Assembly (NCBI RefSeq): GCF_001039355.2
Contig: NW_019775421.1
Location: 296,222-360,221, forward strand
From: Lingula anatina
Taxonomy: Eukaryota > Brachiopoda > Lingulata > Lingulida > Lingulidae
Reading direction: 5' to 3'
DNA: 64,000 nt
The position numbers were made by a program, and so were the translations under genes. The stretch's first letter is position 1, and each line of letters starts with the position of its first letter. Shown here in pieces: positions 46,801 to 59,200 of the stretch. The notes beneath the pieces were generated by a model. That model saw only the letters and a list, made by a program, of their open reading frames with translations, ran no database searches and was not told the DNA's origin.

Positions 46801-49800
46801 GTGATGCTACAGAGTGGGACGGGAGAGACATTTTAACAAATGCACACCGGTTATTCAGAGCACTGCTACAGGGCTGTCATTGCTTTTATTATTATCCGCC
46901 TCGCAGGCTTCAGATTTCTACGTACTTCGTTGCAAGGTCAAACCTACTAGGGTGCAGCTCGCTGGTGGGAGGTGACCGGTATGGTCGGAACGCACGCCAG
47001 AGAGCTTAGTGAACTTGGTCACGTTTTAGCAACCGCCAAGCACGCAAAATCTTCCCTGATAGCCGAATGGTAAAATCAATATTTTTCTCCTTATATAAAA
47101 ATCCTTTATCTATACCCAAAATTTTATTGAGCCCTCGGCAAAAAAAAATGACTGTCTGGTTTGAAGTGATCGTTTTTTCGAGCTGACGTGACCCCCCCCC
47201 CCCCCCTGGTGATTGCCGTCCGCTGCTTCCCTGATGAAACTCTTAATTAGACTACTGTATGATATCTGTTATGTTTGCCACAAGCCCAAAGAAAAATCAA
47301 TATGTGGAAAAAAGTAAAGTAAATTGATGCTGTGCATATCGTGTAATTTGTTTTTCTACGCGGTAACTCGTGCAAACAGATGTGGAAATTACACGGTGTT
47401 TAGCGGCTTACTGAAAGCAGTAGGTTTTATAGAAGGCAGGGCTTTCAACGAGAGTATTAACGAGGCTGGGTGGTCTATGCAGCGTCTATGTACACATGCT
47501 ATTTTGCCAGTGAAATCACACCAAGAAAATTGCAGAGTGACAGTCATTATATTTCGCGGAGACAGTGGAACGTCCGCGATGACAGGGAGAGAGTGAATGT
47601 GTGTGTATGGGGGGGGGGGGGGGGGGCATCTTCGGTGCATTAAGACTCATAGGACCCAGTTTGGTTATGTATAATGTTACAAATAACTAAAGATGCCACG
47701 TAAAATAAGCGATAAGAGCCTCCAGAAATGTGCAAAATAAGAAAGGTAGGGCCGAAATTAACGAATGCGAAATTTGATATGTCTAATGTACTTCTGACGT
47801 ATTTAAGTCCATTTCTAACCCTTCCTGAAAATTGTTATCAAAATTCGTCCCTAAATATTTAGTTAGGCCGATAACTAACAAACCAACTAAGAGTAACATA
47901 TACCCTCCCTGGTGGAGATAACGGGTACGAATTGCCCGTGGTGGAAGCGACTAGCCTGTTAAAAAGCTATATCAGGGGCGGATCCAGAGATATTTTCTGA
48001 CAGTCTTCCATATTATATTTGTTGGTCCATCCTCCATTTTTTGACCGTCTTCCGACAGAAAAAAATTAGATACCCGTCAATGTAAACTTGAAAATCTGAC
48101 CGTCTTCCGGAAGACCCAGAAGACGGCCTAAATCCGCCCCTGTATATGTCTTACCAGCAATATCACAGGTGGTCAAGACTGACCACCTGATCTTGATGTC
48201 CAATGAAAAGAACAACCGTGATGACCCCGTGAGAAAATCGATATGACACCGGCATGACTGCGGGCTACCTTTTATCTGTATTAAACAATAATGTCTTATT
48301 TATTACCTTTGAAAAAAGCTCTGGTCATGAGTCAAAGGTCACGACCGAGTCAAAGGTCATAGATTGATGAATGATAGGGTACATTGTAATACAACAATAC
48401 CAAGAATATAATAGAAGGTTTCGAAAGTTAGGATGAAGATTTGCGGGTATTGGAATTTGTGTCAAGTTTATGATTTTGACGGGAATTGTCTGGGCTGATT
48501 CGTTTAAGATTCACCTTAAGATTCAGACAGACAGACGGACGGACAGACAGACAGACATGGCCCTTTCTTCTATGCTCCCTGACACTGTTTATCTGCTTTC
48601 CATTCAGTACATTGAAGAAAGCATAAAACTTGCATGTGATATCATGCGCTTAGATACTGCAAATACCGTATTATCAACGTTGTCTTCTGTTTTTTGATAA
48701 ACCTGTTTGTGATATTTGCCATGAAATAGAATTTGACTTCACATGCGAACAACGGAACGCTTTGAGCCCTTTCTATACCTAGATCGATCTAGCAGGATCG
48801 ACCCATCTCCGGGAAGTTTTTCGCTAAATTACATTCAGATTAAGCGGCTCTGATGTTTGACACGCTGAAGCTGTTATGTCTGTCTCGTCTTTTTGCAATC
48901 TTTCCGACACCTCACGTCACAAAAGCCATCCGTACATCCATAGCAATACTAGGCAAGTGTGCCTGTAACATTTGGATTGACAAGAAAAGCAATCAAAACG
49001 TCTACTTCTGAGAATTAGTGCTTAAAAGGTTTTTATTATAATCGCACTGAAGGTGTCCTTTGAGAGGAATAAAGATACTATGAAGCTTGTATGGAGTTTC
49101 GTGTTAAACGCAATTATACTGCATTGCCTATGAAGTTTATGAAGCGAATGGTGCTTAATGGTGGGTTAAAGTGATTGGATCTTGAGTGAATCACTTGAGA
49201 ATCTATTCTAAAGTCCATCAGTCAAGAGAATCATTACTAAACGCACGCTATATCATAAGATTAAGTATTTTTGACGACACCCCGCGTTTCTGATGTGTTC
49301 GCCAGTACGTATTGTTAGGTAAAGCTATTCCAGCAAGAAGTGGTTTTTTAAGTTCAGATCTTTTATCTGGAAAAAAGTTAAAATTGCTACTTCTGCGGTA
49401 TCCATTAGTAATAGGTTGAGAAAAGAACCAAAATGCCAGTTCGTGAATGTGCCCATTTTTATTTTTATATTATAAACTTTTATATTACAGACTTTTACAT
49501 GTTAAAAAAATNGGGGGGGGGGGGGGGGGGAGGGTTGACAGGAAGCAGCGACGTTCCACCGGCTGCAGACAGCTAAATTATTGTAAAATAATATCGTAAG
49601 TCTTGCGAGGCCATTGAAACTTGATTCCGATCCAGACTCATCTCTGTGCTGGAATGCATTGTCGGCGTTACACATCGGTAGATCTCATGGGAGACTTGGC
49701 ACCCTGATGATTCCCACTACATGCATAAGACAAATGTACAGATTGATTTGTTTTTTGTTTTTTTTTCTACTAGACGATTTATCCATTACTAAACGACTTA

Positions 49801-52800
49801 ACTACTACATGTAGCTCTAATACACCTGACGTCAAAAGTTCTATATTCATCTCATGATTTCTGATTTCACTTTCACTCAGAGAAAAACAACGAGATACAA
49901 GAGGTTCAACTTTCAAAAATCCACAACTCGTCTTTATTCTTAGTTTGCTCAGAAGTCATGTTATTATATCCAGATCTCAAAATACAGGAGTGATATGAAA
50001 GATGAACCCACCACGAGTCGCGCTCGTGCTGGCGACTCCATTAAAGTAATTCGAGTTATCTAACAACGTAAGTTATCTAAGCCTTGAGATAATTTCCTGG
50101 ATCTATACACGAATAAGTGACGCAGCATTCACTGCAAAACTCCATTACGTCCCGTGGTCTGCCATCTTAACAGTGTAACGGGAATACGCATTTTTAGCAA
50201 GTATGATAAGAGATAAAAAGTAAAGAAAATAGGTCAACCCGTTCCTTGACGTCAATTGCAGGGAAAGCTCTTTGTTAAACAGTGTTTACAGAAACGAAAA
50301 TAAACACTCTCGTCATAAAGAAAGGCCGTTTCTTAATGTTACTTTTACCGGTTGGAAATATGACCGCTCGCCCTTAACCGGTTAACATTGTATTACTAAG
50401 ATACGAGATCGTGGTAATTAGTCTACCTATGTTGATGAGAGTTTCTTAAAGTGTATATCCGCCGTAAAAGACTACGATGTTTCTGAGATTGGATACATTC
50501 AGAGAGCTCAAGACTGATATCATAGATGTTTTTTAGTCCGAGAGAGAAATTAAGGACACAAAAGTACATTTTACATGCATAGCGTTAAAATTGTACACGC
50601 TGTGCTTTGGGAAATAAATAATGACAACCGCCAACAGATACGCCGTGCTAGGTCTTCTGCAGTTCTATAATATGTGGAAATGCGTTTACTTTATACTAAA
50701 CGTGCCTCTCCTGAGTATCACATTTTCGATCATACACGTCCTAAAACGCTTTTAAACTATCGTTTTTCGCGGGGATTCATCCCTAATGTCTCCTTTATGA
50801 GATGAAATATTCACGAGCGACATCCGCGAAGGTCCAGTTGTGTTGACCGCGTATAACACGGCGTTTTGAATGCAGGGCTGATAGCACGGCAGATAGAACC
50901 TAGAGGCTAACATAAATATTAAAATGCAATCAATAATGGCATGCGAAACATCGGTGTAAACGATATGGCAGCGGAGATGTCGCCTGAATCTAGCAAATGT
51001 ATCACCGCTATCATACTACCCTGCTAGTGGATGATATATGAATGTTGTTGGCGCACGAGATGATGAATCGATAGATTGATATCTTGATTATGTAGTTCAA
51101 GTACACTGTACATGCATCTTATGCTAGATTTTGAAGGTACCGTACTATATAAATAAAACGCCGCTTATTCTTCTTATTAAGTAAAAGCACTGATTCTGAA
51201 ACTGAATTTTTGATGCAGGTCACAGGAATCAATGAGATATTGCAAAGCAGCGTTTTTAAAGAAAAATAGACAGACGTTTGATGGAAAATAACCATAATAC
51301 GGAGTGTGCAGTTTGTGTGGTTTTGATCAAGTTCACATTTCTGTAAAGTGGATATTACTTATGTTGAAAACCTGTCATTTTGTGGTAAGCACCATAGCTG
51401 TCTTCTACACGCAATGTCAGATAAATATATTAGTACATATATATTTTTTTCTATAGACCGTGATGCTACAGAGTGGGACGGGAGAGACATTTTAACAAAT
51501 GCACACCGGTTATTCAGAGCGCTGCTACAGGGCTGTCATTGCTTTTATTATTATCCGCCTCGCAGGCTTCAGATTTGTACGTACTTCGTTGCAAGGTCAA
51601 ACCTACTAGGGTGCAGCTCGCTGGTGGGAGGTGACCGGTATGGTCGGAACGCACGCCAGAGAGCTTGGTGAACTTGGTCACGTTTTAGCAACCGCAATGC
51701 ACGCAAAATCTTTCCTGATAGCCAAATGGTAAAATCAATATTTTTCTCCTTATATAAAAATCCTTTATCTATACCCAAAATTTTATTGAGCCCTCGGGAA
51801 AAAATGACTGTCTGGTTTGAAGTTTTCGAGCTGACGTGACCCCCTACCCCCCCCCCCCCCCCCCCGGTGATTGCCGTCCGCTGCTTCCCTGATGGCACTC
51901 TTAATTAGACTACTGTATGATATCTGTTATGTTTGTCACAAGCCCAAAGAAAAATCAATATGTGGAAAAAAGTAAAGTAAATTGATGCTGTGCATATCGT
52001 GTAATTTGTTTTTCTACGCGGTAACTCGTGCAAACAGATGTTGAAATTACACGGTGTTTAGCGGCTTACTGAAAGCAGTAGGTTTTATACAAGACAGGGC
52101 TTTCAACGAGAGTATTAACGAAGCTGGGTGGTCTACGCAGCGTCTATGTACACATGCTATTTTGCCAGTGAAATCACCCCAAGAAAATTGCAGAGTGACA
52201 GTCATTATATCTATTCTCAGCAAAGCGGAGACAGTGGAACGTCCGCGATGACAGGGAGAGAGTGAATGTGTGTGTATGGGGAGGGGGGGGGGGCATCTTC
52301 GGTGCATAAAGACTCATAGGACCCAGTTTGGTTATGTATAATGTTACAAATGACTAAAGATGCCACGTAAAATAAGCGATAAGAGCCTCCAGAAATGTGC
52401 AAAATTAAAAAGGTGGGGCCGAAATTAACGAATGCGAAATTTGATATGTCTAAAGTACTTCTAACGTATTTAAGTTCATTTCTAACCTATCCTGAAAATT
52501 TTTATCAAAATTCCTCCCTAAATATTTAGTTAGGCCGATAACTAACAAACCAACTAAGAGTAACATATACCCTCCCTGGTGGAGATAACTAACAAACCAA
52601 CTAAGAGTAACATATACCCTAACGGGGGAGATAACGGGTATGAATTGCCCGTGGTGGAAGCGACTAGCCTTTTAAAAAGCTATATGTCTTACCAGCAATA
52701 TCACAGGTGGTCAAGACTGACCACCTGATCTTGATGTCCAATGAAAAGAACAACCGTGATGACCCCGTGAGAAAATCGATATGACACCAGCATGACTGCG

Positions 52801-55800
52801 GGCTACCTTTTATCTGTATTAAACAATAATGTCTTATTCATTACCTTTGAAAAAAAAAGCTCTGGTCATGAGTCAAAGGTCACGACCGAGTCAAAGGTCA
52901 TAGATTGATGAATGATAGGGTACATTGTAATACAATAATACCAAGAGGATATAATAGAAGGTTTCGAAAGTTAGGATGAAGATTTGCGGGTATTGGAATT
53001 TGTGTCACGTTTATGATTTTGGCGGGAATTGTCTGGGCTGATTAGTTTAAGATTCACCTCAAGATTCAGACAGACAGACAGACAGACATGGCCCTTTCTT
53101 CTATGCTCCCTGACACTGTTTATCTGCTTTCCATTCAGTACATTGAAGAAAGCATAAAACTTGCATGTGATATCATGCGCTTAGATACTGCAAATGCCGT
53201 ATTATCAACGATGTCTTCTGGTTTTTGATAAACCTGTTTGAGATATGTGCCATGAAATAGAATTTGACTTCACATGCGAACAACGGAACGCTTTGAGCCC
53301 ATTTCCATACCTAGATCGATCTAGCAGGATCGACCCATCTCCGGGGAGTTTTTCGCTAAATTACATTCAGCTTAAGCGGCTCTGATGTTTGACACGCTGA
53401 AGCTGTTATGTCTGTCTCGTCTTTTTGCAATCTTTCCGACACCTCACGTCACAAAAGCCATCCGTACATCCATAGCAAGACTAGGCAAGTGTGCCTGTAA
53501 CATTTGGATTGACAAGAAAAGCAATCAAAACGTCTACTTCTGAGAATTAGTGCTTAAAAGGTTTTTATTATAATCGCACTGAAGGTGTCCTTTGAGAGGA
53601 ATAAAGATACTATGAAGCTTGTATGGAGTTTCGTGTTAAACGCAATTATACTGCATTGCCTATGAAGTTTATGAAGCGAAGGGTGCTTAATGGTGGGTTA
53701 AAGTGATTGGATCTTGAGTGAATCACTTGAGAATCTATTCTAAAGTCCATCAGTCAAGAGAATCATTACTAAACGCACGCTATATCATAAGATTAAGTAT
53801 TTTTGACGACACCCCGCGTTTCTGATGTGTTCGCCAGTACGTATTGTTAGGTAAAGCTATTCCAGCAAGAAGTGGTGTTTTAAGTTCAGATCTTTTATCT
53901 GGAAAAAAGTTAAAATTGCTACTTCTGCGGTATCCATTAGTAATAGGTTGAGAAAAGAACCAAAATGCCAGTTCGTGAATGTGCCCATTTTTATTTTTAT
54001 ATTATAAACTTTTATATTACAGACTTTTACATGTTAAAAAATTCAACATTTTAATATTAACGTTAAACCATATTTTATTATGTGCTGTCCATCTAAGCGT
54101 GGATCAGCAGCCTGTATCTAAATCAGTAACTATCAAAGGTATCAAAACAATAACCTCTTCCAGGGTCACACATGGAAATGTTTACGAAATATTCACAGAT
54201 GTGTCTCTGGTTAATTCTTTATACGCTTCTCTACTGTTAAAAAGGTGCACATAATTAGTCTTCGGCCCTTGTATCAAAGGTATCAAAACAATGCTGTAAA
54301 AACCGTGTAGATCTTAAATCCATTAGCTGTGCTTTGAAGCTCTTTTGGTGCTCAGTGTCCTCGGGCTTGTTGGCACACATCGCGATAATATATATCGACC
54401 TTGACCTTCTGTGACCTCATTAGGGCAGCTGCACTAGAATAATTATATGTATAAAGTACACAACTTCTGGTGTATCATGCGCTTCGAGTTTCCAGAAATC
54501 TTTCTATGTCATTACTTTTTTTACTCTCGTGGGAGATGTTTAATTTATTTGGTCTCTAATGCGTTCTAAGAAAATATCACTGGACTAAAGTTTACACTTT
54601 TTCTTTTGATTGGCTTGGTTTTGTTACTTCTTTCTCATACACGTTCTTCAAATGATCGTTTGTTTTCACTCCTCTCTCCCTCATGCTACGTCTTGTACTG
54701 TACAGGGGATAAAATCTATAATTCTGCTTACATGACTAACACATCAATCATTGACAGAGCAAAACGCTATTATACACAGTGCATGTACATCTATCACAGA
54801 CACTGACTTTTGCAGCGTGGATGAGGAGCATACGTGCAGTTCATTGAACAAGCTACATGTACACTAAGTCAAATCAAACATCGTCGTCCTTTCCAACTCT
54901 GTATCGATCCGCTGCCGCCGAGAGGGTGTGGCGCCAGAAAGTAAAAAACACGTTTACACACAGTCAATTGTTCAAAGCGCTCCGGGGTGGATCCAATTGC
55001 AAGTGTGGTACATTATACATATATACCTGCACTTGCCACGTTTACACATATTCTTGCTGCAAACGAAGACCGAACCGGTTGCTCTTCTTTTTTACACAAT
55101 AAACGATTTTGACAAAGACAGCAGAATGCCATTAGGCTATAGAATCAGGCTTTAGTATATTGAACCAAGGAAGAAGATAGGATTGAACTAAAGTGTTAGT
55201 GTTCGGCTGTTGTAGAAAATATTTTAAAACGTGCCCCTAATCCTTGGTATCAGAAGTAAATATATATGTCTTGACTTATAGATTCACAGAATTTTAATTT
55301 TATATGGTAAACAGTGCCACCAATTTTCCCCGCAGGCGACCGAGTATGCTCTCGTGTGACTTTTATTTTACACGAAGCATTTTAATCAATCACAATGTAT
55401 TGCTTTGTAGTCATGTTGTAATGCAATATTTATTTCAATTGATACTGTTACCGGTACATGTACCTATTTTGTCGGCCACAATCATTTCTATCTTTATGTT
55501 TATTAGATTCTAGTCGACAGCAATAGTGAATGCTTTCAGACGCCTGACAGACTCGAATCGCATGTTTCACATTTATAATACCGTATGTTTTATAAAAGTC
55601 TTTTTATCTTCTGGAACAGTCTAATGAATAATCTGTTGTCATTTATCATCCTTTTCATGTAATTGTATTTTTGAATTGGGGTATTTCAAGCGTTATCACT
55701 ACTAACTGTAATGATTATTTACGATAGACCAATATAGCATAATTTTTATTATTGCAACCCTGCAAATGTATAGATTAACTTGCCTTTTTCTCAGCTAACT

Positions 55801-56207
55801 AACAAAACAACACAAATTCCCATTAGCTTCTTGCGAAATTGATTATCATTAATTTATCACAACTTCACCCATTCAAAAAGACGGCCCTATTGGGGAGTGC
55901 AAAGCACTAGTATTCTAACATTAATTGCATCATGATAAAACTACACAACGGACAATGTACGATAAGCGAATAAGCTGGAAAAATCAATTATAGCGCGGTA
56001 CTCAGACAAACGATACAAGAATACTTATGCGGATGGTGTCTTAAGAGGTCCACGTATAACCGTAAGCTGGTCTAAACTGATTGATAAAAAAATAAGTCTT
56101 TAATGCAAGTGAAGAAAGAATAACGAAAACGAAAAATAAATCGTTGGAAACGGTATTAGATAAAAATTTGGGTTTGAGTCATAATTTTGCCGTAAATCTT
56201 CTATCGC

Positions 56208-56238
<31 letters not shown>

Positions 56239-59200
56239 GTACATAAAGATAACTATAACCAATTGTTAGAAACTACTGCTAGATAAACATTCAGTTCTGC
56301 GCCCTAGGTTCAGCGTACAGTGAATCATCACTGTGCTTTTATGAGCGACAGATGATTACTAGGAATTCCCTTGTGAAATGGCACAATAATTTTAGGCTGA
56401 GAGGTATTTCTGGAGATCCTTTAGAGACCCGTTAAAAGGGATTTCAAACCATATTGTATTGATTATTATAAGCACAACATGTATTTCGGATAAATTAATG
56501 TTAGACTTCTTGAGCAACGACCACCACATAAACGCGACCAAATGTTTCGGCTCTGACAAAAAAATAAGATGGAAATTCTACGAGGCAGGCCATGAAGTTC
56601 CAATATCATTTTGAATTATATGAAAGCACTTTGCTTTTTTTCGTTTGAAATCAACACTTGCAATTTGTAGTCTGTTGGGTAATGCCCTTTGGGGAAAAGA
56701 GCCTTGTGCACTTGATGCGTATGAAGCACTATGGATATTACAATCTGGGAAACAATTAACGTGAATTCACAGGAGAGAAGAGGTTGAATATCAAATGGCA
56801 TCCTTCTGAAATTTATGCGCTAAGGAAGTCACCATACATGCATTTAAAACATTTGGAGTCCGGCTGAAAACAAACGGCCCTGATTGATCTCTGCGGCAGA
56901 GTCTTAACACATGCCTGTTGAAAATTCTAAGAGACTACAAAACAACCGCTACACTTTCTGTAAAAGTGTTTAGTCATTGATGCATTGTATTGCTTAAATT
57001 ATGCGACCCTTTTCAGTTATCTATCTATTAATTTTTTTGTTAAAAAACTACGTTAGTTAGAAAATTGCAAGGCACATCCACCCGCGTTAGACGTGTAATT
57101 CATTGACTTGAAATAATTCCAAAAATCAGGCTTCTGCTGAGGTCTTCAATAATTCCCATAATACTGGAATTTATCAACTAACAAATCGTGAAAAGATAGA
57201 AGCTGACATATTAAGAACATATTAGGAGAAGCACCGGACTAGAGAAACCATCAAGGAAAGCAGGATGGAGGGTAGCAGAGCGTGTGGCGGGCAAAGAACA
57301 AAATGGTTCTCCAACAGCAAGAGCTGGATGGGGATGGGAACTGGGGAGGGGGGGGGGGCGGCTGGGTGAATTGGTGATGGATCGAGATGCCTTCAGTCAT
57401 AAAGTCATCCATAAGCTGCAGGCGCACGATACCTGACGACGACGACGATTAACCAACATCCATCTGACATAGAAAAAAAAAAAAAACGGTATCGCTGTTA
57501 AAAAGACCATTTGTTACTATGTCTCTGAGTAATGAAGCGGATACGCGGATCCTTCTTATTTTTCGTTCACATTTACCATGTTGCAATTACACGAAAACGA
57601 TATTTCGGATGAATGCTAACTCTGTTCATGCCACGATTCTTTTAGAAAAAATGATCGTATACTTTGTCCTTCTGATGCAAGAACTGACTCACTGGCAGGA
57701 CAGTACTTTGGGCCATGACACACTGTTAATAAACTTAAAAACAGCGTTTGTCAAAGAGGATAGAAAAGAAGTTACGGGACACAGTGGCGAACTTTGATGC
57801 ATGTATTCCTGCCTTATTAAATATTTTAAATTATACTTTAATTATATCTTAAGTGATTAACAACGAACCCACTAATGTTAAATGTTTGCTAATATTGTGA
57901 TATATACCAATATACGATTTATCTGTTAACATTACTGTATCTATGTCTTTATGCCTTTGTGTGTGTTTTTCGACAAATTTGCATCGCCATCTCCACGTCA
58001 TGCTGAGGGAGTAGAGCGTCCATTGAGGCGTCAAATATGAAAACACGTAAAGTTATTGATCCCATCCAAGTTACACGTCAGGAATAATGTATACAGAAGC
58101 AACGAGTCATTTTCAATAAAGTTATCCCATCATATTTACCGTCGTTAAGTTGCCGGTGCTGTGCTATCCATCATTTATATACGCCGCTTGGGGTAATCAA
58201 CCGTCAGCTGCAGTGAGAAACTTCGTTAAAACCGCCGAGTTTACATTTATTGGTCCAATTTTGTAATGACCGGTCTGGTTGGTTATTCAGGTTATTTGTA
58301 CTCTGATGGTGGTTTCCACCAATAAGTAAACTGACACAGACTTTTTGGTGGAATTTCATGACGTATTTTAGTTCAGTAACCCTCTGTTTCAGAGCTGTTG
58401 ACTCTAAAACGCAAGCATCCTCTCATTCATGTTTCTTTCAATTTGTACCACAAATTATTTGAAATTTTGATTATCAATTGTAATTTGATTCCTCTGTCTC
58501 TGTTTTCTAGCAACATCAGGTAGGCATATTCATAATGCACTGTACAAGAGATTGCAAAACATAACGTGCATCTTGCCATGATGTTCCACCTCACTGTCTT
58601 GATCTAGATAGTATTTAAATTTTGGAAATTTATCTGCAGAAATTTATGAAAGTCATTTATCTTTTAAGAATTCAGAACAAATGTACATCTACAAGACGGT
58701 AGTAACGCGACCTGTCAAAATCGTCCCGCTCTCCCTGTGCTGTGGCTATTGGTGTGACGTCACTTGTGTGGCGTAAACATGACGTCATGTAGGCATGTGG
58801 TGCAAGCGTCGTGAATTGAAGCAAGTCGCATCGAAGAGGGTTTATACCAGCTGGCGCCAAACCGCACTTATTTGATAAATCTTATGGTTACAATGTTGCT
58901 ACATTGTCAAAAGATCGCGTGGAAAATGTTTTGATTTTTGAGATTGACATTTTCTGTGGTTGAGTTATGAGAATGCGAAGAAATATAATATCGTTAAGTA
59001 GTTCTGCAAGTGCACCTGAAGACATATTGATACGATAAGGCTAAACATTGTTAGTTTCCCTAAACGTCTCTCATTTAGACACCCAGGGCGGTTTTTATAT
59101 AAAACATAAAACATCATATTAGAACTTAAGACATAGACTGCCAAAACACCAGAAAATATGCTGATTACTGAAACGGCAATCGATCGATTAAAGTGAAAAT

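Larger units (their letters stand above)
44855..49511. repeat. 4.6-kb direct duplication, first copy
   Basis: From GGGTTGACAGGAAGCAGC to ACATGTTAAAAAAAT, this copy matches 49513-54036 with only scattered substitutions. It lies entirely within intron 1 of LAPTM-like copy 3 and contains no exon I can support. Open frames near 46647 and 47324 are repeated in the other copy only because the DNA is nearly identical. It carries a 170-bp element at 47973-48142 missing from the second copy. Confidence 0.9.

Noticed and set aside
46647-47009. Open frame of 120 codons inside the 4.6-kb duplication, repeated as a 107-codon frame at 51348
   Set aside because: Its recurrence is explained by the near identity of the two copies, the two frames start differently, and no domain or splice structure supports coding.
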